A stretch of 64,000 nt of DNA from NCBI GenBank assembly GCA_021292165.1, contig JAHFWL010000405.1, positions 1 through 64,000 of the forward strand. Direction: 5' to 3'. The position numbers and the translations under genes are program-made. Shown one piece after another: positions 9,353-21,271 of this stretch (position 1 is the first letter of the stretch; each line of letters opens with the position of its first letter). This DNA comes from Shinisaurus crocodilurus (lineage: Eukaryota; Chordata; Lepidosauria; Squamata; Shinisauridae). Under the pieces are notes generated by a model. The model was not told the DNA's origin. It searched no databases and worked only from the letters and a program-made list of their open reading frames with translations.

Positions 9353-10666
9353 CAGAAGGCACTTGGACTGAAGAAGAAGTGGAACTTCAGGAGGAGGCAA
9401 GTGAGTGACTTCTTTTTTGCTGTGTCCTTGTCAACAAGTTCCTGACTAAAAGAAAGACTTCAGGTGAAGCTGAAGTAAGTCTGCCAGTTGAAAATTGGTT
9501 GTCTTAGGAAGCTGCGAGTCTAACATGAGAGACTTTTAACAACCCTGTATGCTTCTGGTGAGTTCCTGACCAATACCTCTGAGATATTCTGGGTAACCAA
9601 ACTGGGATGGAGGTAGAGAAATTGGTAACTGGGTTTTAGTAGGGAAGTGAACTATAATAAGGAACTAGAAATAATACTAGTTACCGGTACATGCTTTTAA
9701 AGATAAAGTATAATGGAATGTCCTAATATGTAAATAACTTTCAAATAAACTATAATTTAACTTTTAAATAAATCTCCTTGTCTGTTTATGCCATGTCTAT
9801 AGCCTGGTACCCCACTAGTGAGTGTGTGCTAAGGATGGAGCTAAGACTTTCTTAAGCATTAAATGGTGGTAGTGGAAAAATTAAGGGATTAAAAAAATAA
9901 ACTAAGGTACGGTACATTTTTTATATTGTGTCATTTGAGTGTTAAATAGAATTGATCACTCCAAGTCTCTACATGTGGTGTGCACTGCAGTGGGATTATG
10001 AACGGAATACTTTCATTTCCTACTTGCCTAGACATATAAAAGCCAGTTCTCAACATTCTGCTTGTGTCATGCTGAGAATGACCAAGAAAATAATGGAAAT
10101 TGGTGTGTGGGGAGAGAAGAGGCTAATGTATTCACTCTTCTGCTCCCAACACAAATAGGTTATAATTTTACAAGTGGGAGACAAAATGGGCCAGTATCCC
10201 ACACTCCTGCCCATAAAACAGGAATTTGCTGTAGAGTGGTTGTTATGGAAGAAAGGAGAGCAAAAGAAGTGAAATGAAATGAAGGGAAGGCTGGAGCACT
10301 GGTAGTCCTTTGATCCCAAAACACCACTGTCCTCCTGAAATATAGCATAAACTATAAATTACCCAACCAAGCAAAAGAAACAATATAAGTTACAAAAGCA
10401 AAATGTGATTGCAAAAAGTTAACACTAATGATACATATATTAGACAAAAATGGCATTACATATGATTAAAACAAATACAATACAGTGCATACGTTTCTCT
10501 GCAGCTATAGCAAAATTAGCTGCAAGTTATAGACATGTGTAATTCTGCTAAGTAATATAACACATTGATACCATTGCAGAGTGTTCGACCAAAAAATGGA
10601 TTTAGCTATTTGGTTCTTACAAAACAGTATTCAAAAAATAACATAGCAGATCTTCATATTGACATA
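9353..10666. other. Unassigned AT-rich intergenic stretch
   Basis: No gene and no recognised repeat. The segment 9640-9850 holds an AATAAA signal near 9744 and a TACCGGTA palindrome. It could be part of an old LTR interrupted by the 8.9 kb insertions, but I could not find matching ends. Confidence 0.4.
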
Positions 10667-10987
10667 CAGTGCTGGTTCCAAGTTTTTGAGGACCATTTGG
10701 CAATGAACCTTCTCCCTGCCGTTGTCACCAGCTGCTATTGCTCCTCATCACTGATGCCGCTTGCTTGCTTGACAGGCAAAGAGCCAGTGAGCAAATAGGC
10801 AGTAGCATATACTGCTCTTCCTTCTCATCACTACTGTTGTCTGGGCCAAAGCAAGAGGCAGATGAACAAGCAGGCTGCAATGGTGAAGAGGAGGAGAAAG
10901 TCCAGGGGACTCTGGTCAGTGGCCCCCTGCTGGGGTGTGAGCTCTTGGCAAGTGCCCGATAATGCCTACCCTTGTCATGAGGCCCTG
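10667..10987 (+). mobile_element. hAT-type non-autonomous element (CAGTGCYGG family)
   Basis: The left end is cagtgctggttcc and the right end gaggccctg, with a degraded 8-bp duplication (TTGACATA/CTGGCATA). The interior (gccgttgtcaccagctgcta, cttgcttgacaggcaaagag) is shared with copies at 20.8, 22.4 and 32.5 kb. Confidence 0.75.
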
Positions 10988-11274
10988 CTGGCATACAGCA
11001 TACTGACAGAAGGGCAAAATCTTGATCGTTCACATGTAACTTTGGGCTACTTTCAGCACTTACTTTAAATTTAATTTTTTTGAAGTAGCTGCCTACTCCC
11101 TAGATTTCAAAGCAATGCATTATAAAAGGGATAACACCATATATATCTTAATAATAAGGCATGTAAAGGACTAATCACCTGGTTTTACTAACTGACTCTT
11201 AACAGTAATTTCAGTTGTCATACATCATCCCCCATTTTGAGCAAAGAGCACCCCTAGCGTATTAACCTGATGTA

Positions 11275-11342
11275 CATTGCAATCCTATACATGTCTACTC
11301 AGAAATAAGTCCCTTTGAGTTCAATGGAGCTTACTCCTAGGT
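11275..11342. mobile_element. TTAA-type small MITE, right end lost
   Basis: It has attgcaatcctatacatg and the central inverted pair, and is truncated where the MIR-like SINE at 11,343 begins. Confidence 0.6.
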
Positions 11343-11508
11343 CTCAGAAGAGTTAGAGTGTCAAACTAGGACTGGGGAGGCCCATATTCAAATCCCTACT
11401 AAGCCTAGGTAACTAGATGGGACAGTCAGTATCTCTCACCCTAACCTACCTAATAGGGTTGTTGTGAAGATAGAATGAGGAAAACATGAGATATAAATCT
11501 AATTAATT
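11343..11508 (+). mobile_element. MIR-like CORE-SINE, diverged
   Basis: It has a degenerate B box (attcaaatccc), the core (tcagtatctctcaccctaac) and the gggttgttgtgaagat segment of the family. Confidence 0.65.
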
Positions 11509-11571
11509 AAAGTGGGTATTGGACTGCTGCCTAAACCTATTCCACTGCTTTACTAAACCACTTGTGTAAAT

Positions 11572-11707
11572 TAGGGGTGGGCAACTTGTGGCCCTCCACA
11601 TGTTTTGGCCTACAACTGCTATCATCCCTCACCATCTGCTATGCTGGCAAGGGCTGATGGGAGTTGTAGGCCGAAAGGTCTGGAAGGCCACAAGTTGCCC
11701 ACCCATG
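11572..11707. mobile_element. hAT-type MITE
   Basis: The inverted ends ggggtgggcaacttgtggcc and their complement at the right are nearly perfect. The flanking 8-mers GTGTAAAT and GCCTAAAT match at 6 of 8 positions. Confidence 0.8.
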
Positions 11708-12549
11708 GCCTAAATGATCTGACTGGTTTTCAAAATGCTCCGAGGGATGAACCCATTGATTGTTAATTATTGGTCAACTTCTGCCATAGGATACCTACAC
11801 TGGCCATCAACATAGATTCTAGCGAACAGTGGCTATGCTTACCAGATTCAGACATCAGGACTTCATCAGCAGAGGCCCTTACAGGCCTGGCTAGCCTGCC
11901 TGGGTAGCTGTTCTTATTAGCTCCCATGAGTGGATACTTCCTGGTGACCAGGGCCTTAGCAACCATCTACCTGGCATTGTGATCAAGTGCAGAAACCTAA
12001 ACTTCCTTCCCACTCTGTATCACTTCTTGGTCCTAGCTTTCTGCTCCTGGCTTACCATGTTGTCCATATGGCCTCTTGGCTCCAGTTCTTTGTGCTTGTA
12101 AACTTGATCAAATTAGGTCTGAAGCTTTAATGGGTAGCTTGGAGTCAGTCATTACGGTATCTCTGAGCCTAACCTAACTCAAAAGGTGTGAGGACCAAAA
12201 AAGGGCAGGGGAGAGCCCATGTTTACTGCTCTGAACTCACTCGGTGAAGGGTGGGAAATAAGCATGTAATAAATCTTGTGGATAGATACATTAGAATGCC
12301 AGCTGGTTAGAAGAACAAAACACACAATAATTGTGGCAGCGTCAAGTACGGGTGCAGATCTGCTATCAAAGTAATAACACTAATTTTGCATGAGCTAAAA
12401 ACCAGAATGGTTTAGTATGGTACAATGTGTGAAAAGCATCTGCTATAGGTTTGCAGATAATATTACACCATTTCTTTATTTTAAGAACTTATAAATTGCA
12501 CCTTCATTCCAAAACATGGACTTCGGGGGGCTATATAAAAATTCAAAAT
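11708..12549. other. Unassigned intergenic stretch
   Basis: I see no coding, RNA or repeat signature here. Confidence 0.4.
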
Positions 12550-12604
12550 CCACAATATAGTTTAAAATATTTTTTAATTTTTTTAAAAAAATACATAAAA
12601 CTGA

Positions 12605-12770
12605 GAGGAGTAACTGTTCATCTGGCCGAAAATACAATAATTTAAAATGCCTGGGGAAATAAAAAGGTTTTAACTTTGGCGCTGAGAAGAATACCATGTC
12701 GGCACCAGGTGTACTTCCCTCAGGAGGGCATTCTGAACTCTGTAAAACACTGTTAACCATAAAATGCAGA
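12605..12770 (-). mobile_element. L2-like LINE fragment (end of ORF2)
   Basis: The plus strand reads taaaatgcctggggaaat, ctttggcgctgagaagaata and ctcaggagggcattctgaac, the antisense of the ORF2 C-terminus also seen at 14.7 and 58.3 kb. Confidence 0.65.
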
Positions 12771-12918
12771 GTCAGTAAACTACAAAAGCAATACAGACTA
12801 AAACAAAGTGCTAAGCAGCAAAGTGCCAAAAAAGTAATGTGCTAAAGCAGTACAGTAGTCAGAAAGAGTACATACTAAACTAATAAAGTGCTATGGCAAT
12901 AGAATATTCGGACAATAA

Positions 12919-13006
12919 GGCTGCAATCCTATATACACTTATCTGGGAGTAAGCCCCATTGAACTCAGTGGGATTTACTTCTGAGCAGATATGCATAGGA
13001 TTGCTC
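12919..13006. mobile_element. TTAA-type small MITE
   Basis: It has ends ggctgcaatcctatat and gcataggattgctc around cattgaactcagtgggat. The flanks (ataa, tata) are degraded TTAA. Confidence 0.7.
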
Positions 13007-13049
13007 TATAAGAACTCAAAAACAGTAAAGTGCAGAATGTAATCATATA

Positions 13050-13138
13050 GAATCATAGAATCATAGAAAAGTAGAGTTGGAAGGGGCCTACAAGGCCATC
13101 GAGTCCAACCCCCTGCTCAATGCAGGAATCCAGGTCAG
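13050..13138 (-). mobile_element. CR1 3' tail
   Basis: Minus-strand ggggttggactcgatggcc with a terminal (ATTCTATG)n run (plus: tagaatcatagaatcatag). No 5S part is present, so this is a LINE tail, not the SINE. Confidence 0.75.
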
Positions 13139-14511
13139 GCTAATTTGTCATCATAATTTAAGGCATAAATATACTTCTAGATTAAATACATGGGGAGAGG
13201 AAGATCCAAGGGTTTTGTAGCACCTTTGCGGGACTGCTTGTGGCCCCTTCATGACTCCTACAGAGTAGTTAGCCTTGGTTTCCCCCCCTACCCTCTTTAC
13301 CTCTGTGTAGCTAATGTACATTAGAATAATGTCTGTGTTTTCTGGATTTCAATGGAATAACAGTCCTGCTTAACTGTATGGGTTCATGTCGCCCAGTACT
13401 CCAAATATGGCATATGAACGTGGGCAGCTTCTGTTTCCATGCTCTCGGCTTGGTGCATGGCATGCTGACTAAACCAGAAGCACAGGCACAGATGGCACCT
13501 GCCAAATGCAGATGCCTTCTTTGGAGTGATGTTATAGCACTGCTTGGCCATCCGGACTGGATGACCCTCACTGGTCTTGCATTGGCAGGCAGGCAGGGAC
13601 AGGAGAGGGACTGGTGCAGGATGGAGCACCCACTGTGTGTGGGCAATGGCTGAGCAACTGGGAGCCCATCTGTCCCCTCTGAAAACTGGCTGTAATGATG
13701 GCTGTAATCATACATTATGTGGTTCATGGTCTACATAAGAAGTTCATGGTTTGAACTTCTAGAGCAGAATTTGATATTTGTTCACAAGTTTTGAAAGAGA
13801 TCAGAATACAGGTTTTGGGTGCAGGAACATTTTAGCAATGTTCTCGCATTGCTAGAACCCAAGGAAACACTACCAACTTGGACTTAAATTGTCCTGACAG
13901 TCACAGCTTTTCATAATTAACCTCTCTTGGCTTTCTAGATTCATGCCTGTCAGTTTATTTTAATGCCAACCAAAACCCAAGAAATGACATCCCTGAGCTG
14001 GAATCTTGCTATGCAATTCATTGTATTGGGAAGACACCCAACTTTCCCTTCTGATTACACACGAAGGCTAATTTGTACTAACTTCTTCTTACAGTTCGGC
14101 TTCAAGTAGAGAGTAGGCTTGCCTTCAGGAGGCACCTGTTATAGCTGCTCTCATTTAAAGCCCCAAAGAAGGGATGAATGAGGATATGGCTACGAGGAGC
14201 CCAGTGGAGAGCAATGAAATCAACCCCAGTCTTCTGCATGGAAAGAGGGCAAGTATGCTAAGGATATCTGTCTATGGTCAAACTTTCAGAGGATCTACTC
14301 AGTATTATAATACCCATTCTTCTGCATAATCCTTCTCAAGCTTTTTCACATATTCCCTGTTGTTATTCTACCAAACCTCAACGCAAAGGGAAGAAGTTGG
14401 AATGATTGACACTTGCTGTTGACTACAGAATCATACAAAGCAAGTCAAGGAGGAGTTATTTGAAAAGGCAGCAAATATATTTTATCCACAGACCATGAAC
14501 TACCAGCAAGT
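13139..14511. other. Unassigned intergenic stretch
   Basis: The open frames here (for example 13,311-13,727 and 13,378-13,653) overlap on both strands and resemble no family I know. No repeat is recognised. Confidence 0.4.
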
Positions 14512-15960
14512 TGTATTTATTTATTTAATACATTTTTATACCCCCCAATAGCCGAAGCTCTCTGGGCGGTTTACAACAGTTAAAACCATAAAATACAATA
14601 TAAAATAAATATAAAATTTAAAACCACAGATTAAAAACAAACAACAGAGCTAGCAGCAGCAGTTACAATAACGGAGTTAAAAACAACTACAAGATTAAAA
14701 TGGTTAAAATGATTAAAGTGCCTGGGAGAATAGAAAGGTCTTCACCTGGCGTTGGAAAGAATACAAAGTAGGCCCCAGGTGAACCTCTTTGGGGAGCTCA
14801 TTCCACAACTGAGGTGCCACCACAGAAAAGGCCCTCCTCCTGGTAGCCACCTGCCTCACTTCCTTTGGCAGGAGCTCTTGGAGAAGGACCGCTGAGGAAG
14901 ATCTTAGTGTCCAGGCAGGTACATATGGGAGGAGACGATCCTTCAGATACCCTGGCCCCAAGCCGTTGAGGGCTTTGAATGTTAGTACCAGCACTTTGAA
15001 TCGGGCCCTGAAACAGACTGGCAGCCAGTGCAGATGAGAAAGCACTGGCATAATATGTTCACGTCGGCCAGTCCCCATTAACAATCTCGCTGCCCTATTT
15101 TGGATCAGCTGAAGTTTCCGGACCATTTTCAAAGGCAGCCCCACATATAACGCATTGCAGTAATCCAAATAAGAGGTTACCAGAGCATGGATAACTGTAG
15201 CTAGGCTATCTCTGTCCAGATAAGGACGTAGTTGGTATATCGGCCTAAGCTGATAAAAGGTGCTCTGTGCCACCGAGTTCACCTGTGCCTCAAGTGACAG
15301 TTGTGGATCCAGGAGCACCCCAAACTACGAACCTGATCCTTCAGGGGGAGTGCAACCCCATCCAGAACTGGTTGAATATCACTTAGCCGGGCAGACGAAC
15401 CACCCACTAACAGTACCTCCGTCTTATCTGGATTGAGTCTCAGTTTATTAGCCCTCATCCAGTCCATTTCCATGCCCAGGCACTGATTCAGAACAGCCAC
15501 TGCCTCACCTGGATTAGATGAAAAGGAGAGATAGAGCTGGGTGTCATCTGCATATTGATGACACCTCAGCCCACACCTCCGGATAACCTCTCCCAGTGGT
15601 TTCATGTAGATATTAAACAGCATAGGGGATAAAATAGAGCCCTATGGCACCCCATGGCATAACTGCCAAGGGACAGAGCAGTAATCCCCCAGCACCACCT
15701 TCTGGAATCGGCCACCCAAGTAGGATCAGAACCACTGGAGCACAGTGCCTCCAACTTCCAACCCAGACAACCTATCCAGAAGGATACCATGGTCGATGGT
15801 ATCGAAAGCCGCTGAGAGGCCCAGGAGAATCAACAGGGTCTCACTCCCCTCCCAGCAGAGGTCATCCCACAGGGCGACCAAGGCAGTTTCCGTTCCAAAA
15901 CCAGGCCTGAATCCAGATTGAAATGGATCTAGATAGTCCATTTCATCCAAGAGTGCCTGG
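14512..15960 (-). mobile_element. L2-like LINE, 5'-truncated, inactive
   Basis: The 3' end is at the low coordinate: an ATTTATTT tail, then gccgaagctctctgggcgg. The ORF2 remnant is broken into frames at 15,726-15,950, 15,279-15,623 and 14,713-15,318. They contain motif A (LGLSAAFDTIDH), the QYADDTQL active site and the C-terminal [16 protein letters not shown] block. In motif A the usual first aspartate is glycine, and there are frameshifts near 15,630 and 15,320. This copy cannot make active reverse transcriptase. Confidence 0.9.
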
Positions 15961-17159
15961 AGTTATTTAAATGTATTAAATAAAATAAATAAATAAAGTT
16001 GTAGGATGACCGGTGTTTCTGTGGAGAAAAAGCCTGATCGCCTATCATCCCTGAATTCTGGTACTGTATATATCTTGTTCCTCCCTGTTTTCCCATCCCT
16101 TCTGGCTCTGCATAATCCTCACCCTGGGCAAGGGAGACATAGCCATAACAGGTCACATCTGCATTTCACACAAAGGGCACATTTACAATTTACCCTGAGG
16201 AGGTGCAAAACATCTTGCAGTCTCAAAGAGCTGCAAGATGCTCCCTAGGAACACCCATCCAGTGCCACCCCTCCGCGGGCAGGAATCCACCTGGCAAATC
16301 ACCTGGGATGGGGAGGGGTCTGGAGAAGGGGTCTGGAGAAGGGGTCTGGGCAAACCTCTGACCGTCAAGGTTGTTGGAAGCTGGTGCATGCTCTGCACGG
16401 ATCAAGCCCTGACCGGTCAGCAAGCAGCCCTCCAGCCCCGGCGCCGGTGATCACCCGCAGGAGAGACCGAGACTAGTAAGTTAGGTTCTCTGGTGTTCTG
16501 TTACTCTGTGTCTAGCAAGCCTGTTACATAGCCCATCCTACACTCAATTGATCCCCATTGTGACTCATCTGTTTTTACTGTGAAATTCCTGTAGTTTATT
16601 AGTCTGCTCCATTAAAGGTGTTGTAAACAAACATAGGTTGCTGTTTGGTCTATTTCCCGTGTCAATCTGGGTCGTGACTGACTCTAGTTTTGGCGGAAGC
16701 CGCAAGGGAAGGATTCTCTCCATGCCGGTCAACCTGTTCTGTTCCGAACTCACGCAAAGGACCTGCGGTTGCGGAGGTCCTTCACAATTTCCCATTCAGA
16801 TGACATTGCAGGCTGTACATATTCTCACAGGTTTAGAACATGGAGATGGGGATCTACACTACAGTCCTTTTTGTGTGTGAGTCAGCACTGTGGCAGTACT
16901 TCTTGTTCAGAATGCAATTGTTTCCATTGAGGCACACACTAATGAATACCACACACTATCCACCGTGTTTGTAATGGTGTAAAGCACCAGAAAAACCATT
17001 GTAAAGGTAGTTTGGAGAAATATGGAATATTGAGGGAGAAATAGTGTGAGGAGGACAGTTTGGGGTGTGCATTCTGTGACGCACCAGTGAGCCAGGCCTT
17101 ACAACGCCGGTAAAAACCCTTTGTGTAGATCAGCACCATGTGTGTGTCCAGGGGATTCA
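15961..17159. other. Intergenic stretch with possible LTR-like segment
   Basis: No gene is seen. A 16-bp unit (ggtctggagaagggg) is repeated about three times at 16,316-16,350. The part 16,440-16,800 has the moderately GC-rich, uninterrupted look of a solo LTR, but I found neither target duplication nor paired TG/CA ends, so this is only a suggestion. Confidence 0.3.
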
Positions 17160-17339
17160 TAAATCATAGTTGGAAGGGGCCTACAAGGCCATCGAGTCCA
17201 AACCACTGCTCAATGCAGGAAACTAGAGGAGGGGTCTCCCATCCAAGTAATAACCAGGCCTGACCCTGCTTAGCTTTCCACGCTCAGACAAGCTGAGCCA
17301 GGATGGTATCACAGAAGCGGACTTCGACCCTGACCTCGG
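17160..17339 (-). mobile_element. 5S-derived SINE with near-complete 5S head
   Basis: On the minus strand the head reads gataccatcctggctcagc, comparable to the 5S start ATACCACCCTGAACGCG. Then come gaaagctaagcagggtcagg, the box C region and the CR1-like tail. The copy extends further 5' than the others in the window. Confidence 0.8.
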
Positions 17340-17421
17340 CATGTTAAGTGAATGCCTGAATAGAGCCTCTGCACATACATCAGTACATGCGGAGGCTCTG
17401 TGCATATGTTCAATTAACATG
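17340..17421. repeat. 82-bp imperfect hairpin
   Basis: catgttaagtgaa at the left pairs with ttcaattaacatg at the right, and agagcctctgca pairs with tgcggaggctct, around a short loop. It directly abuts the SINE head. It is probably a small MITE. Confidence 0.6.
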
Positions 17422-18804
17422 TGTAGGATGGGAAGGTGGAGCTTGCCATTCCTCCCTACCCATTTATAGAATACATTTTTAATAGCTTAACAGGGCTTGT
17501 TGGGCATCAGAATTAACAATTTTTGTACCAGAAGCTGACCTTAACTTTTTAAAAGACTGTCAATAATTTCTGGCTGAGTTATATTTTCCAGTGCAGACAG
17601 GCAGCATACTAACGTTGACGGTTCCTCAGAATTAGAACCTATGGAGAGATTCTAGCTGTGTCTGAAACTGCTTCTCTCCACTTGGGGGCACCATTGATCT
17701 AGTTAAACAACTTATGATTAGTCCCTTGTGATTTATTGTTTACTCACATATTCCCGCTGACCTCAATAGTTCTAAAAGTTGCTCGCCAATTCAACAACAA
17801 ATGAATATAATAACAAACCACTAACAGCAGCAGGATTTAGTTCTAAGTAAAATGTGCTTAAGATTTAATCTTAAAATAGAACAAACTTATGTGTCTGCAC
17901 AAACCACAAGCCAGCTTCACTTTGAGTGATAAACAAGCAATAATTTTTAATCACAGAAACCAGAAGTCAATATGTCCTATGAGACTGTGCATTAGTGCTT
18001 TTGTCTACTTGGGAAACAAAGGATCACATACTACTTTAGAAGTTACACTAGCATATAGTACAAATTATTCCGTAATACTTTGTGTACTACACAGCCCATT
18101 GTGGGTATGTACTTGGGATGTGCCTGGGAGAAGCCCAAGCAGAACTGGACCCCTTCAGACCATTTCTGGTGTTTCCCAAGGTGAAACAGGCTTCCCTCCG
18201 AAACCACCAGAACAGAAGCTGGGCCAGAATGTTGGAAGCACAGACATTCTGTCTCCTCTCCAAATAGCATCTTTTTGTTTCATTTCTCCAAAATGCTGAT
18301 GAGTGGGGGTGGAGGGGGAGGTGCTGCTGAGTGACTGACAGGTCCACCTTCAAATCCTGGGGCACATTTTGCCAGGGGCTGTCCAATCACTGTGCTTTGG
18401 GGGGAGGGCAAGGATGGGACCATGAAATGGCCATTCTTCCAACACCATCAAGCTTCACTGTGAAAAAAGCCTTAGACTGGTTTTCAGTCATCATAACTCC
18501 TGCACCTATCCCTCTGAAACTGTGTAGGTTTCTTGCCTGAGGTCACCTCTGTTATGTGTGCCATTTTCATACAAATTGCCCCAAAAAACAGGGGAAGGGA
18601 AAGCAAATCCCACCCCCCCAAATCTGAGGACTTCCCTTGCACATGAACCGCCACACCTATCCTTCTGAAACGTTGCAGGTTCCTTACAGAGTGTCATCTA
18701 GGCTGTCTGTCATTTTCAGAACAATGGTCCACAAGGAACATAGGGGGATAAGTGCATCCTCTTTGGGACACCCTCACAATGTCAAGGTTGCTCTTGCCTG
18801 AAAA
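17422..18804. other. Unassigned intergenic stretch
   Basis: No gene or named repeat is recognised. Between 18,500 and 18,740 a phrase of the form ctatccctctgaaactgtg recurs as ctatccttctgaaacgttg about 150 bp later, so a diverged tandem or interspersed repeat is present. Confidence 0.35.
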
Positions 18805-18973
18805 CCTCTGCCTCAGCTTGTCTGAGCGTGGAAAGCTAAGCAGGGTCAGGCCTGGTTATTACTTGGATGGGAGACCCCCTCCTCTAGTTTCCTGCCTTGA
18901 GCAGGGGGTTGGACTCGATGGCCTTGTAGGCCCCTTCCAACTCTATGATCTATGAATCTATGAATCTATGAAA
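18805..18973 (+). mobile_element. 5S-derived SINE, well preserved
   Basis: It contains tctgagcgtggaaagctaag, gtcaggcctggttattactt and gatgggagacc (5S internal promoter regions A to C), then the CR1-type tail ggggttggactcgatggcc. It ends in three ATCTATGA units. Confidence 0.88.
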
Positions 18974-19937
18974 CTTGTCAAGTCTGATCCCCTCAGAAGG
19001 GGCAACTATCCCTGCAAATGTTATCCAGTTCTGCCAAGAAAAAAAAAAAGTTATTCACAGTTCCATTTAAGAATAATCAAAAGATAAAGGGGCATGTAGC
19101 ACAAAAGCATGTGCACATTTCTCTGACGTTTGGCAGGCATAATCCATTCCTAAGGGGCTATAATGGCTGCATAAATCATCCAATTCTGATGAACAGGGTA
19201 AAAAGTTATAGCCATTTTCTTTTTCAATTCCCATGATAGTCAATAGGAGGCACAAAGCCTCAGATTTCCAAATCTCTGCTTGGGTTTGGTATCCGAGTCG
19301 AAGCGGACAATCCCCAAATCAGTCCAAGCAGAACTGAGCCATTTTCCAAATCAGGGTCCAAGTTAAATCTGGGAGTTGGTACACACCTCTAGTATGTATC
19401 CTAAAACTCAATACAACCAGCTTTAATGGCCTTTGCACAGAGGCATAATTTAGCAGGCTTTTTAAAGTATTGGACAACTACTTCCTTCATCTGTCTTCAC
19501 AGCTGCATTTGCATGCAAGACATATAGCTCTTGCTGAATCCAATTCACAGATACCACAGGTTACTGATTGTTCATTTGATGTCATACATGAAGGGAATTT
19601 TACACACACCTAATGTATTCTGCCATGTTGAAATTCAGTGCAATTTTTAAAATTTGATTTTTAAAATGTGCGAGCAGTTTGAATGTCTATTTCTTACTCT
19701 CATCTTGGCTACCTGCAATGTTCTTGAAATGAACTAATGCATAGGTGGATATTTACATCCATTCTCTTGTTCTTCCTAACTCTTAAATCTTGCAGAACAT
19801 TTGCCATCTAAACAAACATGCAGCCACATATTAGTTTAAAATAAAATTTGAGTATTTTGAAAGTTGAGAATCTTTTTTTCAGAACAGTGCAGGCCTTTTT
19901 TTAAAAAACAAAACAAGTGTGCCAGAATTTAAGTTAA
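18974..19937. other. Unassigned intergenic stretch
   Basis: AT-rich, with no gene or repeat recognised. Confidence 0.4.
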
Positions 19938-20095
19938 GAGGGAACATCAGGGTCTGCTCCAGTTGGACTGCCCCCCCCCCACAGGGCTAACTGACATCTA
20001 CAGCCCTGTGGGGAAGAAGAAGGAGGAGCGAAGAAGGCAGGAGCAGGCCGAGGGAACATCAGGGCCTGCTCCAGTTGGACTGCCCCCCCCCGGGC
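19938..20095 (+). repeat. Tandem duplication with a 112-bp period
   Basis: gagggaacatcaggg-ctgctccagttggactgccc occurs at 19,938 and again at 20,050 with one substitution, each followed by a C-run. A small hairpin (acagggct and agccctgt) lies between them. Confidence 0.85.
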
Positions 20096-20109
20096 AAACT
20101 TCTTGAGAC

Positions 20110-20302
20110 TTCTACACAGAGAATTACTGCCGGAAGTAGTAATTAATATTCCCCCTTCTTCCCTCCCCATTCCTTTTTCCTTGTGTGTCATGTCTTTTTA
20201 GATTGTAAGCCTGCGGGCAGGGACTGTCTTGTTAATTGCTGTAAACCGCCCAGAGAGCTTCGGCTATTGGGCGGTATAAAAATGAAATAAATAAATAAAT
20301 AG
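20110..20302 (+). mobile_element. L2-like LINE 3' UTR
   Basis: It has attgtaagcctgcgggcagg, then aaccgcccagagagcttcgg and ctattgggcggtataaaaat with an (AAAT)n tail. It is the sense form of the 14.5 kb element end. Confidence 0.85.
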
Positions 20303-20326
20303 TAGGGAGGGGGCATAGTTCAGTGG

Positions 20327-20645
20327 TAAAGAACATAAGAAGAGCCCCGCTGGATCAGACCAAGGGTCCATCTAGTCCAGCATTCTGTTTATTTATTTAT
20401 TTATTTTTATTTATTATATTTATTAATCGCCCATCTGGCCGGTCACCCGGCCACCCTGGTTCACACAGTGGCCAAGCAGCTGCTCATGGGAAACCCACAA
20501 GCAAGACATGAGTGAAACAACAGCTTCCCACCCATGTTCCCCAGCAACTGGTGTACATAGGCATACTGCCTCTGATACTGGAGGTAGCATATAGCCATCA
20601 GGACTAGTAGCCATTGATAGCCTTCTCCTCCATGAATTTGTCCAT
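20327..20645 (-). mobile_element. CR1 3' end, itself split by an L2 tail
   Basis: On the minus strand it carries the CR1 segment (caggactagtggcc-type, then agcaactggtgtacat as seen on plus) and the 3' end (plus: gatcagaccaagggtccatc). The interval 20,387-20,459 is an inserted antisense L2 tail (atcgcccatctggccggtc), after which ttcacacagtggcc resumes. Confidence 0.8.
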
Positions 20646-20774
20646 AGAGCATATGTTTGCATGCAGAAGGTCCCAGACGCCATCTGCTGCATCTCCAAGT
20701 AGGGCGAGGAAATAATCCAGCCTGAAACCCTAGAGAGCTGCTGCCAGTCAGTGCTGATCATACTGGGCTAGATA

Positions 20775-21271
20775 TAGCGCCGGCTCCAGGCTTTTGAGGG
20801 CCCTTGGGCAAGACACCCTCAATGGGTCCCCTCCCTCCCTCGGTGGCTCTACCTTCTCACCGCCATTGTCAGCAGCTGCTATCATTCCCCATCCTCTGCC
20901 TCATCATTGCTACCACTTGCTTTCTTGACAGGCAGAAAGCCAATGAGCAAGTAGGCAGTGCTACCATTTGTTTTTATCCACATCAGTTTTTATTATGTGT
21001 TTGAATGTTGTACGCTGCCTTGGGAGGGCTCCTGCCTTGAAAGGCGACCCAGAAATATTATAAATAAATAAATAAATAAATAAATAAATCTATTGCTCCT
21101 CCTTCTCACCACCATCATCACCGTGGTCTGGGCCGGAGCAAGAGGCAGGTGAACAAGCAGGTTGCAATGGAGAAGAGGAGCAAGTCCAGGGGGCCCTTGT
21201 CAGTGGGACCCCTCCTGGGGTGTGGGCCCTTGGCAGATGCCCAACCATGCCCACCTTTGGTGCCAGCCCTG
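20775..21271 (+). mobile_element. hAT-type element (CAGTGCYGG family) with nested LINE tail
   Basis: The ends are tagcgccggctcc and ggtgccagccctg. It interrupts the SINE, with the SINE bases GCTAGAT/GCTAAAT duplicated on both sides. A LINE 3' tail with (AAAT)n is inserted at about 20,963-21,090. Confidence 0.8.

Noticed and set aside
18805..18973. 5S rRNA gene
   Set aside because: Only part of 5S is present, joined to a CR1 tail and repeated in five copies. It is a SINE, not a functional 5S gene.
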